64,000 nt of DNA from JAJAZB01 sp965249815 (lineage in GTDB: Bacteria; Bacteroidota; Bacteroidia; Cytophagales; Spirosomataceae). Both the position numbers and the translations under genes were made by a program. The stretch spans positions 372,001 to 436,000 of the forward strand of contig CBDFMV010000003.1 of NCBI GenBank assembly GCA_965249815.1. Reading direction: 5' to 3'. Shown piece by piece: positions 55,605 through 64,000 of this stretch. The notes below the pieces were generated by a model. It was not told the DNA's origin, ran no database searches, and worked only from the letters and a program-made list of their open reading frames with translations. Numbering within the stretch: position 1 is the first letter of the stretch; each line of letters starts with the position of its first letter.

Positions 55605-56372
55605 CTACTGCCCAACCGTGCCGGGTGTGCCATAAAAGCCAGTGCCGTTGAGGTAGGGATCGGCGTCCGTGAAGTGGTAGTGGTAGATGCCATCGGGGTA
55701 ATCGGCGGTTTTGCCGAAATGCCCGTGGTACTTGTCGAGGTCGGCGTTGGTGACGGTTTTGCCATTTTCCTGCGGGCCGTACACGGGAAAACCGTCGAGC
55801 AAAAAGCCCAGCAACGCATCCTTGCCCGCCTTTTTGGTCAGGTACGCTGGCTCGACGTGGTAGTGGTACTGCCCCTGTTGCTGGGGGTGCCCGCCGTACT
55901 GATCGAACCCGACGATTTCCATCGTCAAGGCCGCCCGCCCCGCCGCGTACTGGTTGAAAAACGCCACGCCGTTGAGCGCCACGCCGATGGGGCCGAGGGG
56001 CGTTTCCTGCTTGGTCGCGGCTTCTTTTGGGTTGCGCGGCAGGCGAAACACGAGGTTTTGCTCGGCGATGGTATTCGGATTGCCCGCAAACTGTCCCGTG
56101 CCGTTGTAGGCTTCGTACTGCACGCTTTCCCACTTCGTGCCCTTGAAATACGGGCTTTTGTGGTCGGGCACGCCGTTCGATTTCACGACGATGTACTCAC
56201 TCTCGACGTACACGTTGCTGGCTCCGTAAAGTTTTTTGTAAACGGCGGGCACGTCGGTCCCGACGCTGCCCGTGGTCGCGGGGGTGGTGTCGTCGTTGGT
56301 TTTGGAGCAGGCCAGGTACAGCGTCACGAGGCCCAGGAGCGCGCCGATGCGCAGAAACGGCGAAGGATTCAT
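55605..56372 (-). CDS. YHYH domain lipoprotein
   Basis: The 255-residue protein has a lipoprotein signal (IGALLGLVTLYLAC) and the YHYH domain, with GQYHYHVEPAYL, LLGFLLDGFPVYGPQE and the second YHYH in DGIYHYHFTDADPY. The His-rich motifs suggest metal binding, probably copper given the SCO1 gene in the same operon. Start ATG 56372. Confidence 0.92.
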   Translation of the reverse strand: MNPSPFLRIGALLGLVTLYLACSKTNDDTTPATTGSVGTDVPAVYKKLYGASNVYVESEYIVVKSNGVPDHKSPYFKGTKWESVQYEAYNGTGQFAGNPNTIAEQNLVFRLPRNPKEAATKQETPLGPIGVALNGVAFFNQYAAGRAALTMEIVGFDQYGGHPQQQGQYHYHVEPAYLTKKAGKDALLGFLLDGFPVYGPQENGKTVTNADLDKYHGHFGKTADYPDGIYHYHFTDADPYLNGTGFYGTPGTVGQ

Positions 56373-56416
56373 GGAGAAACAGTTTTGGTAAGACTTCCCC
56401 GGTTAGACGTTCTCCC

Positions 56417-56896
56417 TCACGGCTTTCCTTCGGGCGGCGGCGCTTTTTTTTCGTCGGGCAAAATCAGCCGGAGCAATTCGGGCACGAGTGCCGCAAACCG
56501 GGGCCGCTGTTCGGCGGTGCAGAGGGCTTTCAACTGCTCGAAATGCGCGAACGTAACGGCGGCTTTCCGGGCCTGAATGCGCCCCAGTTCGCGCTCGAGC
56601 GAATCCTTCCGGGCGGGTGGCAGGGAATCGTTCAGGTGTTGAAAATACGCCGCCGAGGTTTCGGCGTAGGCCGCATCAAGTTGGCTGATCTGGTCGTGGT
56701 GCTGGCGCTTGAGCACCCCGAACCGCGCCCGCTGGGCCTCGCCGAGGCCCAGGGTTTCGACGATGAGCCGGTCGGCCTGGCGCGGCCCGCCGCCGGAGGG
56801 GTGGGGCGGGCGGTGGAGCACCAGAAAGCCCAGCGTGGCGAAGTTGAGCACCGCCAGCAACCCGATGGCCAGCCAAAGCAAGGTTTCTTTTCTCAT
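56417..56896 (-). CDS. Spy/CpxP-like periplasmic protein
   Basis: The 159-residue protein has a membrane anchor (LLWLAIGLLAVLNFATLGFLVL) and a helical part, LGLGEAQRARFGVLKRQHHDQISQLDAAYAETSAAYFQHL, with repeated Glu/Gln/Arg and L-x-x-Q motifs of the heavy-metal-resistance/Spy group. Such proteins sense or buffer metals or protein stress in the envelope. It is translated between a small membrane protein and YHYH in the sigma operon. Confidence 0.8.
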   Translation of the reverse strand: MRKETLLWLAIGLLAVLNFATLGFLVLHRPPHPSGGGPRQADRLIVETLGLGEAQRARFGVLKRQHHDQISQLDAAYAETSAAYFQHLNDSLPPARKDSLERELGRIQARKAAVTFAHFEQLKALCTAEQRPRFAALVPELLRLILPDEKKAPPPEGKP

Positions 56897-56897
56897 G

Positions 56898-57167
56898 TCA
56901 GTACAGCCGGTAATTGGCCGTGGAAAGCTGGTACGTCGCGTCGTCGGTGGGGCGGTCTGCTGGGTCGGACTGGCTGCGCCAGGCCAGCACGTTGAGCAGC
57001 ACCAGCCCGGCCAGCCCGGCGAGCGTGAGCCGCACCGTAGCGGGCGAAACGCGGAGGCTTCGTTCGGACGAGCGCGCCAGCCGTGCTTCGATTCGGGTGA
57101 ACAGAAACGGGCTGGGTTCGGCCCGGTTGAGGCCCTTCAGCGGGTCGAGGAGGTCGTCGTCGTTCAT
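56898..57167 (-). CDS. Small membrane protein, possible anti-sigma factor
   Basis: The 89-residue protein has a soluble N-terminal part (MNDDDLLDPLKGLNRAEPSPFLFTRIEARL) and one membrane helix (LTLAGLAGLVLLNVLAW, about residues 48-64). Its place directly behind the ECF sigma gene (36 bp) and its layout suggest a short anti-sigma factor, although there is no zinc motif. It is separated by 1 bp from the Spy-like gene. Confidence 0.7.
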   Translation of the reverse strand: MNDDDLLDPLKGLNRAEPSPFLFTRIEARLARSSERSLRVSPATVRLTLAGLAGLVLLNVLAWRSQSDPADRPTDDATYQLSTANYRLY

Positions 57168-57203
57168 GGGCGTCGGGTTTCGGGGATTAGACGTCTTCTG
57201 TTT

Positions 57204-57854
57204 TCACTTCCTGCGGTCAGGAACTTCTTTTTCCAGTCCTTTCCGCAGATTGGCCTTGGCGCGTTGCAGCAGCGACTCGACGGCTTTCCGCGACAGACCC
57301 ATCACCTCGGCGACTTCGGCCTGGGGCAGTTCCTCGACGTAACTCAGGATAAACGCCGTTTGCTGGCTTTCGGGCAGGCACCGGATGGCCCCGAACAAGC
57401 GTCGGGCTTCGTCGCGGCGTTCGAGCAGCACGCCGGGGTGTTCGAAGTCGGGCGGGTCGTACGCGGGTTCGCCGGTTTCACCGGAAAACAGCCGTTGCAG
57501 CACCGCAAACCGCTTTTGCCGCTTCTGGTACCGCAGAAAATCCAGGGCTTTGTTGACGGCAATCCGGTACACCCAGGTGGCGACCGACGAATTCCCCACA
57601 AACCGGTGCGCCGACTGGTGAATCTCCACGAACACATCCTGGGTGAGTTCTTCGGCCTCGGGGCGGCTCTGCACGTAACTCAGCACCGTGTTGAACACCC
57701 GCGTTTTGTACCGCTCGTAAAACGCCCGGAACGCCGCCGGGTCTTGCCGGAAGTCGGGCAGCAGGATAGGGTCCAAGCGCAGGTGGGGTTTGGGGGCAAA
57801 GGAAAGGGTTTTGGGGGAAAGTTGGCGAAGCGGCTTTGCCCGGTTCAACGCCAA
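57204..57854 (-). CDS. ECF-type RNA polymerase sigma factor
   Basis: The 216-residue sigma factor has region 2 (FRAFYERYKTRVFNTVLSYVQSRPEAEELTQDVFVEIHQS) and region 4 (LPESQQTAFILSYVEELPQAEVAEVMGLSRKAVESLLQRAKANL). It leads an operon of six genes: sigma, small membrane protein, Spy-like, YHYH, YwqK and SCO1. It probably controls its own operon in response to copper or oxidative stress in the envelope; that is inference from the neighbours. Confidence 0.92.
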   Translation of the reverse strand: MALNRAKPLRQLSPKTLSFAPKPHLRLDPILLPDFRQDPAAFRAFYERYKTRVFNTVLSYVQSRPEAEELTQDVFVEIHQSAHRFVGNSSVATWVYRIAVNKALDFLRYQKRQKRFAVLQRLFSGETGEPAYDPPDFEHPGVLLERRDEARRLFGAIRCLPESQQTAFILSYVEELPQAEVAEVMGLSRKAVESLLQRAKANLRKGLEKEVPDRRK

Positions 57855-57877
57855 GCAGGAACCGGTACTCGGTGGAC

Positions 57878-57930
57878 GTTACCAAAAAAGCCCCAACCCG
57901 TGCAAGACCGGCTGGGGCTTTTTTGGTAAC
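57878..57930. terminator. Perfect 18-bp hairpin with A- and T-runs
   Basis: GTTACCAAAAAAGCCCCA (57878-57895) pairs fully with TGGGGCTTTTTTGGTAAC (57913-57930). It ends the leftward susD transcript, 8 bp behind its stop. Confidence 0.92.
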
Positions 57931-57937
57931 CATCCCG

Positions 57938-59500
57938 CTAATTCGGATAACCAGGATTCTGCGTCTTCAAATTGGGGTTATTGAGCAGTTCCTGCTTCGG
58001 AATCGGCAGCAGCAGGTGTTTTTCCTGCAAAGGCTGCTTGGAACTCTGGTTGACGTGTCCCACGAAGTTGTCGAAGCCGTTGGTAAGTTCATTGTACACC
58101 TTGCGCAGGCGCACCATGTCGAACCAGGTGATTTGTTCGTAGCACAGTTCGTGCCAGCGCTCCCGCCACACCGCCTCGCGGAAGGTAGCCGCCGAGTAGG
58201 TGCCGAGGGCGGGAGTGGTGAGTTTGGCCCGATCGCGGATGCGCTTGAAGGCGTCGTAGGCCGCCGGGGTGGGGCCGCCCACTTCGTTTTGCGCTTCGGC
58301 GTAAATCAGCAGAACTTCGGCGAAGCGGATCTGTGGCACGTTCAGGTTGTTCAGCTTGGTCGGGGTAGAACCCTGCGTACCGTTGGCCGTCCGGTTGAAG
58401 TGCTTGAAAATGTATGGAGCGCCCAAGTCAAACTTCGCACCGGTGCCGTTGGTAAAATAGCTGGTGTAGAAATACCCTTCCTGGTCTTTGGTCCGCAGGT
58501 CGCCCGGTTCGTAGGACGCGTAAAACTGGGGCGTCGGCACTGTACTCCCCGTCCCCCCCGGCCCGTTGTAAGTTACGGGCTTAAAGTTCGGGTACATGTT
58601 GTCCATGGGGTTACCGGCTACCAGCGTATTGTACTGGATCATGAACAGATGCTCCGTCCGGTTTTTGTTGCTTTCCCTGTGAATGTCTTCGTAGGTCGTA
58701 AACAGGTTGATCGTCGTCGGATTGGCGTTGGCGTAGGTGATGACCTCGAAGGCCTTGTCGGCCGCGAGCTTGTAGTAGGCGGCCCCTTTGCTGAGCGGGA
58801 AGCCGGCCATCGTCAGATACACCCTGGCCAACTGTGATTTGACGGCGGCCAGATTGGCCCGACCGCTGACGTCCATCCAGGCCAGACCGGCCGCTTCGGC
58901 GGCGATGAGGTCCTCGACAATCAACTTGTAGATGTCTTCCTGGGGCGCACGCGTCGGCAGGAAATCCTCGGAAGCGGCGGTTTGGGGCTTGGTAATCAAC
59001 GGAATGTCCCCCCACAGCCGAACGGCCGTGAAATAAGCCGAGGCCCGCAGGAAGCGCGCTTCACCGAGTATCTTCTTTTTCTGCGCGTCGTCCATTGGGG
59101 TGATGGGGGGCACTTTTTCGAGCACCTGATTGGCCTGCGCAATCACTTTGTAGAGGCCGTTCCAGTACTGAACCACGTGGGCCGTGTTGCCGTCGTGGAC
59201 CAACCCGTAGAGGTTATTGAGGTCGGAGTTTTGGGCGGTCTCGGTCGTTGAGGTCCCCGTCATGGCTTCCAGCAACTGCCAGTTGGACGAGAAGATCCCG
59301 GCCCCATTGCCCATAAACCTCAGATCGGCGTACACCGAAGCAATGGCGGCCTCGGCATGGTCGGGAATGGTGTAAAAGCTCTCGGGAGTGAGGTTGGAGG
59401 GTGCCTGCTCTTCCAGAAACTTGGTGCAGCCCGCCGGTCCGAGCAAGACGACTCCGCCCAGGAGCACCTTGCCTATCTTTTTTATCACGTTGAACGTCAT
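57938..59500 (-). CDS. susD: SusD/RagB-family nutrient-binding outer-membrane lipoprotein
   Basis: The 520-residue lipoprotein (signal KVLLGGVVLLGPAGC) has the SusD TPR-like fold and typical pieces: FLEEQAPSNLTPESFYT, LGEARFLRASAYFTAVRLWGDIPLITKP, YLTMAGFPL, and the C-terminal WRERWHELCYEQITWFDMVRLRK. It catches a glycan or peptide and hands it to SusC, whose gene lies 32 bp upstream. The substrate is not known. Confidence 0.96.
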   Translation of the reverse strand: MTFNVIKKIGKVLLGGVVLLGPAGCTKFLEEQAPSNLTPESFYTIPDHAEAAIASVYADLRFMGNGAGIFSSNWQLLEAMTGTSTTETAQNSDLNNLYGLVHDGNTAHVVQYWNGLYKVIAQANQVLEKVPPITPMDDAQKKKILGEARFLRASAYFTAVRLWGDIPLITKPQTAASEDFLPTRAPQEDIYKLIVEDLIAAEAAGLAWMDVSGRANLAAVKSQLARVYLTMAGFPLSKGAAYYKLAADKAFEVITYANANPTTINLFTTYEDIHRESNKNRTEHLFMIQYNTLVAGNPMDNMYPNFKPVTYNGPGGTGSTVPTPQFYASYEPGDLRTKDQEGYFYTSYFTNGTGAKFDLGAPYIFKHFNRTANGTQGSTPTKLNNLNVPQIRFAEVLLIYAEAQNEVGGPTPAAYDAFKRIRDRAKLTTPALGTYSAATFREAVWRERWHELCYEQITWFDMVRLRKVYNELTNGFDNFVGHVNQSSKQPLQEKHLLLPIPKQELLNNPNLKTQNPGYPN

Positions 59501-59532
59501 GGTCGATGTCTCGTTTGAAGTGGGGTGATGGA

Positions 59533-62500
59533 CTAAAAACCAACCTGAAGGCCGACCATGTAGGTCGTTGGTTTAGGGTAGTTGTGCCAAATCTCGCCCT
59601 GCGAGAAGGCGCTGCTCCCGTCGCCCTGATTGGTGGGAGTCACCTCGGGATCGCCGATAATTTTATCCTCGACCAGCAGGAAGAAGTTTTGCGCCGTGGT
59701 GTACACCCGGAGTCTGCTCATTTTTAATTTGCTGGTGATGGATGTCGGGAACGTGTAACCCAGCAGCAGGTTTTTACCGCGCAGAAACGAGCCGTTTTTG
59801 ATCCAGTGGCTGTCTACGTTGGTTACGTAGCCCGCCCGGGTATCCCGGATTTCGGCAATCATCGTATTCTGGTTCTGCGGAGTCCAGGCGTTCAGCACCG
59901 AGGTATAGCTGTTGGCCAGGGCCTGGCGGTCTTCGCTGGGGTGCAGGTTCATGAGCATCACCTGGTTGCCGTACATGTACTGGAGTTCCAGGGTCAGGTC
60001 TACGTTCCGGTACCGCAAGGTGTTCGTCAGCGAACCCCAGCCTTTGGGGCTGCCGTTGCCAATGATGCTGCGGTCGGCGTCGGTGATGGCCTTGTCGCCG
60101 TTGACGTCGAGGTACTTCAAATCGCCTGGCAGGATAGTCAGCCCGTTGCGGTAGCTGGTAAACTTGGCGGCTTCTTCGCGTTCGGCTTCACTCCAGGTAC
60201 CGATCCGGGTCAGGCCCCAGAACGACCCGACGGGTTCGCCGATGCGGATGATGTTCGTCTGGTTGATAAAGTTCGGGCCACCCACCCCGAAAATATCCGA
60301 CGGCGTGGCCAGCGAAAGCACCTTGTTGCGGTTCATCGAAATGTTGAAGGTGGTGTTCCACTGAAAACCGCCCCGGTCGATGTTGACCGTGTTGATGGCA
60401 AACTCCAGCCCTTTGTTTTCCATCGACCCGACGTTGCGGCGGATGGTGGCGTAGCCGCTGGTTTGCGGTACCGGCGCATCAAGTAGCATGTCGGTGGTTT
60501 TGCGGTAGTACAAATCCGCTTCAATCGTGACGCGGCCCTTCCACAAACCCAACTCGACTCCTACGTCGCTCTGGGCAGTTTTTTCCCAGCGCAAATCCGG
60601 GTTGGCCAAGCGGGTGATCCCCGTTCCGCCCACCCGGGCGTCGTTGTAAACCGCCGAATAGTTCGAGCTGAGCAACGACAGGGACGAGTAGGCCGGAATT
60701 TCGGAGTTCCCCGTCAGGCCAAAGCTGGTGCGCAGTTTCAGGTTGGAAACCACGTTGCTGTTTTTCAGGAAGGCCTCTTCCGAAACCCGCCAGGCCAACG
60801 CTGCCGAGGGGAAGAACGCGAATTTGTGGTTTTCCCCAAACTTCGACGAACCGTCCGCCCGCCCCGTCACCGTGAGCAGGTACTTGTCGAGCAGGCTGTA
60901 GTTGATGCGCCCGAAATACGAGTTGAAGGCAAACCGCGAAGCCCCCGAACTAACGCCGGGGTTGGTGGCACCGGCCCCGAGGTTGTTGAAACCGAAGTAG
61001 TCGGTGGCGAAGTTGTTGACGCTGGCTCCGATGCTGAACGCGTTGGTTTCCTGCCAGGAGATCCCCAGCAGCGCCGTGATGTTATGAATGCCGCCGAACT
61101 GCTTGTTGTAGGTCAGGTAATTCTCCAGCGACCAGAAACTCTCTTTCCGGTTGCTGGCCGAGGCGTTCCCGTTGCCGCCAATGTTCAGCGTTCGGGTGGT
61201 GGACTGGTTGTTTTCCTGAGTCAGCACGTTTACGCCCAGCACTGTACGCATTTCCAATCCTTTGGCGAGGTTGATGTTGGTGTACAAACTGCCCAGGGTC
61301 GTCTGGGTGTTGAGGATGTACTTACGACCCATCAACCGGTGGACCGAACTGAAGCTGCCTTCGGCAAACGGAAAATCACGGTTGTTGGCAAACGTGCCGT
61401 CGTCGTATTTCACAGGCAGAAAGGGAAAGTCTTCTACGATTTGCCGGGCCACGGCGTCGTTGATGTCCACGAGGTTTTCGCTCTGGTTGTTGTAACTCAG
61501 CGTACCGCCGATTTTCAACCATTTCTTTACTTGATCGTCAATCGTGAACCGGCCCGAGTAGCGCCGCAGGTACGAGGTTTTGATCAACCCCTGATCGTCG
61601 CGATACCCGAGCGAAAGCGAGTACTGGGTGCGCTCGTTGCCCCCGCTGAAGCCCAACTGGTGGTTTTGGGAAATCCTGTTCTGGGTCGACTCTTTGAACC
61701 AGTCGGTGTCGTATTTGGGTGAGCCGTCGGCATTCCAGACCCGAGGGTCGATTCGGCGAAGTTTCGGATTCAGGTAGGCCCATTTGCCCGCCGCCCAGCC
61801 GACCGGGTCGTACTTGGCCATGTTGGCCCAGGCCAGGTCTTCCACGGCCACGTATTGTTTCGCATTCAACACCTGTGGCCGGTTGGGACCGATGGTGTTG
61901 ACGCTGAAATCGGCGTTGTAACTGATTTGTCCTTCCCCAGCTTTGCCTTTTTTAGTCGTCACCAGAATCACGCCGTTGGCTCCCCTGGCCCCGTAAATGG
62001 CCGTGGAGGAGGCGTCTTTCAGGACCTCGACCGAAACGATGTCGTTGGGGTTGATGTAATCGATAGCCGAGCTAAACTGGTTTTGGTTGCCCTGGGGCAG
62101 CATCACGCCATCCACCACGTACAGGGGGTTGTTGGAGGAGTTGATCGAACTGAACCCCCGCACCCGGATGGTGGTACGCCCCCCCGGACGGCCCGAGTTG
62201 GTATTGACCTGCACCCCCGCCAACCGGCCCGACAGGGCCTGGTTGAGGGAAGTCGCCGGGCGTTCCATAAGTTGATCGACTTTTACCGTTCCCACGGCCC
62301 CCGTTAAATCCGACTTGCGCGTGGTGCCGTACCCAATAATCACCACTTCATCCAGGCTCTTGTTATCGGATTTCAACGTGACGTTGACGGAGGTCTGCGA
62401 ACCCACCACGACCTCCTGCGGCAGGAAGCCAACGTACGAAAAAACCAGCGTGGCTGACCCTTCGGGAATCTGGAGGCGGTACTGGCCCTCGGCGTCGGTG

Positions 62501-62760
62501 ACGGTACCGCGTTGGGTGCCCTTCAGCAACACGTTCACACCCGGAACGGGAGCATTGCTCTCGTCGGTAACCCGCCCGGAGATCATGCGGTCCACGGCAT
62601 TATCTCCCGGCAAATTGCTGCTGCGCGGTCCCGGGGCGCTTCGCCCGGGCGTCTCGGTGGCGTAAACCGGACCGACGCCCAGAAAAACAGGGACGATGAG
62701 CGCGCCGGCGAGCCGCAGTATTCTACCCAGCCTACGTTGCGGAGGTATCCTTTTTTTCAT
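59533..62760 (-). CDS. susC: SusC/RagA-family TonB-dependent transporter
   Basis: The 1,075-residue outer-membrane transporter has a signal peptide (LAGALIVPVFLGVGPVYA), a carboxypeptidase-D-like domain (ISGRVTDESNAPVPGVNVLLKGTQRGTVTDAEGQY), a plug domain (VVIIGYGTTRKSDLTGAVGTV... GRPGGRTTIRVRGFSSIN) and a 22-strand barrel ending in MVGLQVGF. With SusD it imports a large nutrient using TonB energy. No regulator of the SusR, FecI or FecR kind is next to it. Confidence 0.97.
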   Translation of the reverse strand: MKKRIPPQRRLGRILRLAGALIVPVFLGVGPVYATETPGRSAPGPRSSNLPGDNAVDRMISGRVTDESNAPVPGVNVLLKGTQRGTVTDAEGQYRLQIPEGSATLVFSYVGFLPQEVVVGSQTSVNVTLKSDNKSLDEVVIIGYGTTRKSDLTGAVGTVKVDQLMERPATSLNQALSGRLAGVQVNTNSGRPGGRTTIRVRGFSSINSSNNPLYVVDGVMLPQGNQNQFSSAIDYINPNDIVSVEVLKDASSTAIYGARGANGVILVTTKKGKAGEGQISYNADFSVNTIGPNRPQVLNAKQYVAVEDLAWANMAKYDPVGWAAGKWAYLNPKLRRIDPRVWNADGSPKYDTDWFKESTQNRISQNHQLGFSGGNERTQYSLSLGYRDDQGLIKTSYLRRYSGRFTIDDQVKKWLKIGGTLSYNNQSENLVDINDAVARQIVEDFPFLPVKYDDGTFANNRDFPFAEGSFSSVHRLMGRKYILNTQTTLGSLYTNINLAKGLEMRTVLGVNVLTQENNQSTTRTLNIGGNGNASASNRKESFWSLENYLTYNKQFGGIHNITALLGISWQETNAFSIGASVNNFATDYFGFNNLGAGATNPGVSSGASRFAFNSYFGRINYSLLDKYLLTVTGRADGSSKFGENHKFAFFPSAALAWRVSEEAFLKNSNVVSNLKLRTSFGLTGNSEIPAYSSLSLLSSNYSAVYNDARVGGTGITRLANPDLRWEKTAQSDVGVELGLWKGRVTIEADLYYRKTTDMLLDAPVPQTSGYATIRRNVGSMENKGLEFAINTVNIDRGGFQWNTTFNISMNRNKVLSLATPSDIFGVGGPNFINQTNIIRIGEPVGSFWGLTRIGTWSEAEREEAAKFTSYRNGLTILPGDLKYLDVNGDKAITDADRSIIGNGSPKGWGSLTNTLRYRNVDLTLELQYMYGNQVMLMNLHPSEDRQALANSYTSVLNAWTPQNQNTMIAEIRDTRAGYVTNVDSHWIKNGSFLRGKNLLLGYTFPTSITSKLKMSRLRVYTTAQNFFLLVEDKIIGDPEVTPTNQGDGSSAFSQGEIWHNYPKPTTYMVGLQVGF

Positions 62761-63221
62761 GGGTTTTGCCGTCTAAACGGCGGTTTAGGATTGAGAAAGG
62801 AGAAATGGAGGACTTTTTGGAAAGGATTAAAAAATTGGGATAGCGGGCGTCCAATAATTCACGATGCCAAGACCAGGCATCTTTTCCGAAAGGCCTCGGA
62901 AATAACCGGGATTTTTTGTAAAAAACCCAATACTTCGGCCCTTTTCTAAAAAAATTTAAAAAGGCTGATTAGCTTTCAGCCGGAAAAATTCCTGATGCTT
63001 CGCGTTGCGATTCGCCCTGGCATTCTGGAGGTTGAGGCAGTGATGCAGCCGGAATGATGTTGACCTACATTTTCCGGTTGGGTAAAAACCGGCGCTTTCG
63101 GCCCTTTTAATGAAGAATCTTCGGAGGGAATTCTTCCAAATTTTTTGGCTAAAACTCAACTCCACACTGAACTCCTTACCTTTAAAGCCGCATTTTCTCG
63201 TAAACCTATTCGTTTAACCGC
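62761..63221. other. 461-bp divergent intergenic region between susC and the oxidoreductase gene
   Basis: This AT-richer region must hold the promoters of both genes. I see no exact TTTG-n20-TAnnTTTG pair; TACCTTTA at 63178-63185 is a possible -7 box for the rightward gene. A small hairpin GGCTGA...TCAGCC lies at about 62963-62982. No gene or RNA was recognised. Confidence 0.4.
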
Positions 63222-64000
63222 ATGAACAACGTGCAGATTCAGAAAGCCCCCACCGTGTACGACGTGGTCATCGTTGGCTCGGGCGCGGGGGGCGGCATGG
63301 CGGCCTACCAACTGGCCAAAGCCGGGGCCAAAGTGGCCCTGCTCGAAGCCGGGGGCTACTTCGACCCCGCCGACCCCAAGTACATCAACCAACTCAAGTG
63401 GCCCTACGAATCGCCCCGGCGCGGGGCGGGCACCACGCGGGCCTTCGGCGATTTCGACGCCGCCTGGGGCGGCTGGGAAATCGAGGGCGAGCCATACTCA
63501 GCCAAGCCCGGCACCGAGTTTTACTGGTTCCGCTCCCGGATGCTCGGCGGGCGCACCAACCACTGGGGGCGCATTTCGATGCGCTTCGGGCCGGACGATT
63601 TCCGCCGCCGCAGCCTCACGGGCGTCGGCGACGACTGGCCCATCACCTACGACGACGTGGCCCCGTACTACGACAAGGTGGACCGGCTCATCGGCGTGTT
63701 TGGCTCGAAAGAAGGCCTGCGCAACGAACCCGACGGCATTTTTCTGCCGCCGCCCAAGCCGCGCCTGCACGAACTGATGATCAAAAAGGCGGGGAAAAAC
63801 CTGAAGATCCCGGTTATCCCGTCGCGGCTTTCGATCCTGACCAAAGCCATCAACAACGAGCGCGGGGCGTGTTTTTACTGCAACCAGTGCGGGCGCGCCT
63901 GCCAGGTGTACGCCGACTTTTCGTCGTCGTCGGTGCTGTGCATTCCGGCGGTGAAAACCGGCAACGTCACGCTCATCAACGGCGCAATGGCCCGCGAGGT
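63222..64000 (+). CDS. GMC-type oxidoreductase, N-terminal part (cut by the window end)
   Basis: The open frame from ATG 63222 runs past the window end (259 codons seen). It shows the FAD fold YDVVIVGSGAGGGMAAYQLAKAGAKVALLEAGG (GxGxxGG at residues 18-24), SRMLGGRTNHWG and a cysteine-containing segment ACFYCNQCGRAC, which is typical of the GMC oxidoreductases of Bacteroidota that act on sugars or sugar alcohols. Its place opposite susC/susD suggests a role in the use of the imported substrate. Confidence 0.93.
   Translation, partial: MNNVQIQKAPTVYDVVIVGSGAGGGMAAYQLAKAGAKVALLEAGGYFDPADPKYINQLKWPYESPRRGAGTTRAFGDFDAAWGGWEIEGEPYSAKPGTEFYWFRSRMLGGRTNHWGRISMRFGPDDFRRRSLTGVGDDWPITYDDVAPYYDKVDRLIGVFGSKEGLRNEPDGIFLPPPKPRLHELMIKKAGKNLKIPVIPSRLSILTKAINNERGACFYCNQCGRACQVYADFSSSSVLCIPAVKTGNVTLINGAMARE

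Overview
The window is chromosomal DNA of a GC-rich member of the Bacteroidota, most likely of the order Cytophagales. The evidence is a SusC/SusD pair, several promoters of the Bacteroidota -7 type (TAnnTTTG), an E1 2-oxoacid dehydrogenase with alpha and beta parts fused in one chain, DUF4271, DUF3667, DUF1573 and DUF2911 proteins, a long PurF-like amidotransferase, and many short heptanucleotide repeats between genes. I could not search a database, so the genus is open. I saw no tRNA, rRNA, transposase or CRISPR array.

Layout. 1-7300: housekeeping genes (DUF962 fragment, dnaG, CDF transporter, FMN reductase, RluA-type pseudouridine synthase, DEAD-box helicase, a short Ssb). 7307-11732: a tyrosine recombinase, a cluster of inverted repeats right behind its stop codon, then AT-rich genes separated by long palindromic sites. 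This looks like a mobile gene-cassette (integron-like) locus with a Xer-type integrase. 11839-15000: small host genes including an AAC(6')-like acetyltransferase and a gamma carbonic anhydrase-like protein. 15041-18940: a type IIG restriction-modification gene broken in frame by a perfect hairpin. 18971-25206: a two-component system with two copies of a four-box, 11-bp-phased operator, several exported proteins, and two 21-bp tandem arrays.

25218-43305: a PurF-like enzyme, a DUF4160/DUF2442 pair with a frameshift, and the membrane part of NADH dehydrogenase (nuoI-J-K and nuoL-M-N). The nuo genes are split by about 5 kb holding kduI, a thioesterase, two envelope proteins and a histidine kinase with an ethylene-receptor-type sensor. 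43513-53555: DUF1573, PAP2, an ECF sigma/anti-sigma pair, hemD, DUF4271, sucD, DUF3667, a LytS-type kinase and a secreted Asp-box protein. 53589-54250: an AT-rich gene between long inverted repeats. 54334-57854: an ECF sigma operon with Spy-like, YHYH, YwqK and SCO1 proteins. 57938-64000: susD, susC and the start of a divergent GMC oxidoreductase.

The most unusual features are the integron-like locus, the paired phased operators, the stop-in-loop hairpin in the restriction enzyme, the ETR1-type kinase, and the heptamer arrays that sit on stop codons and even encode parts of proteins.
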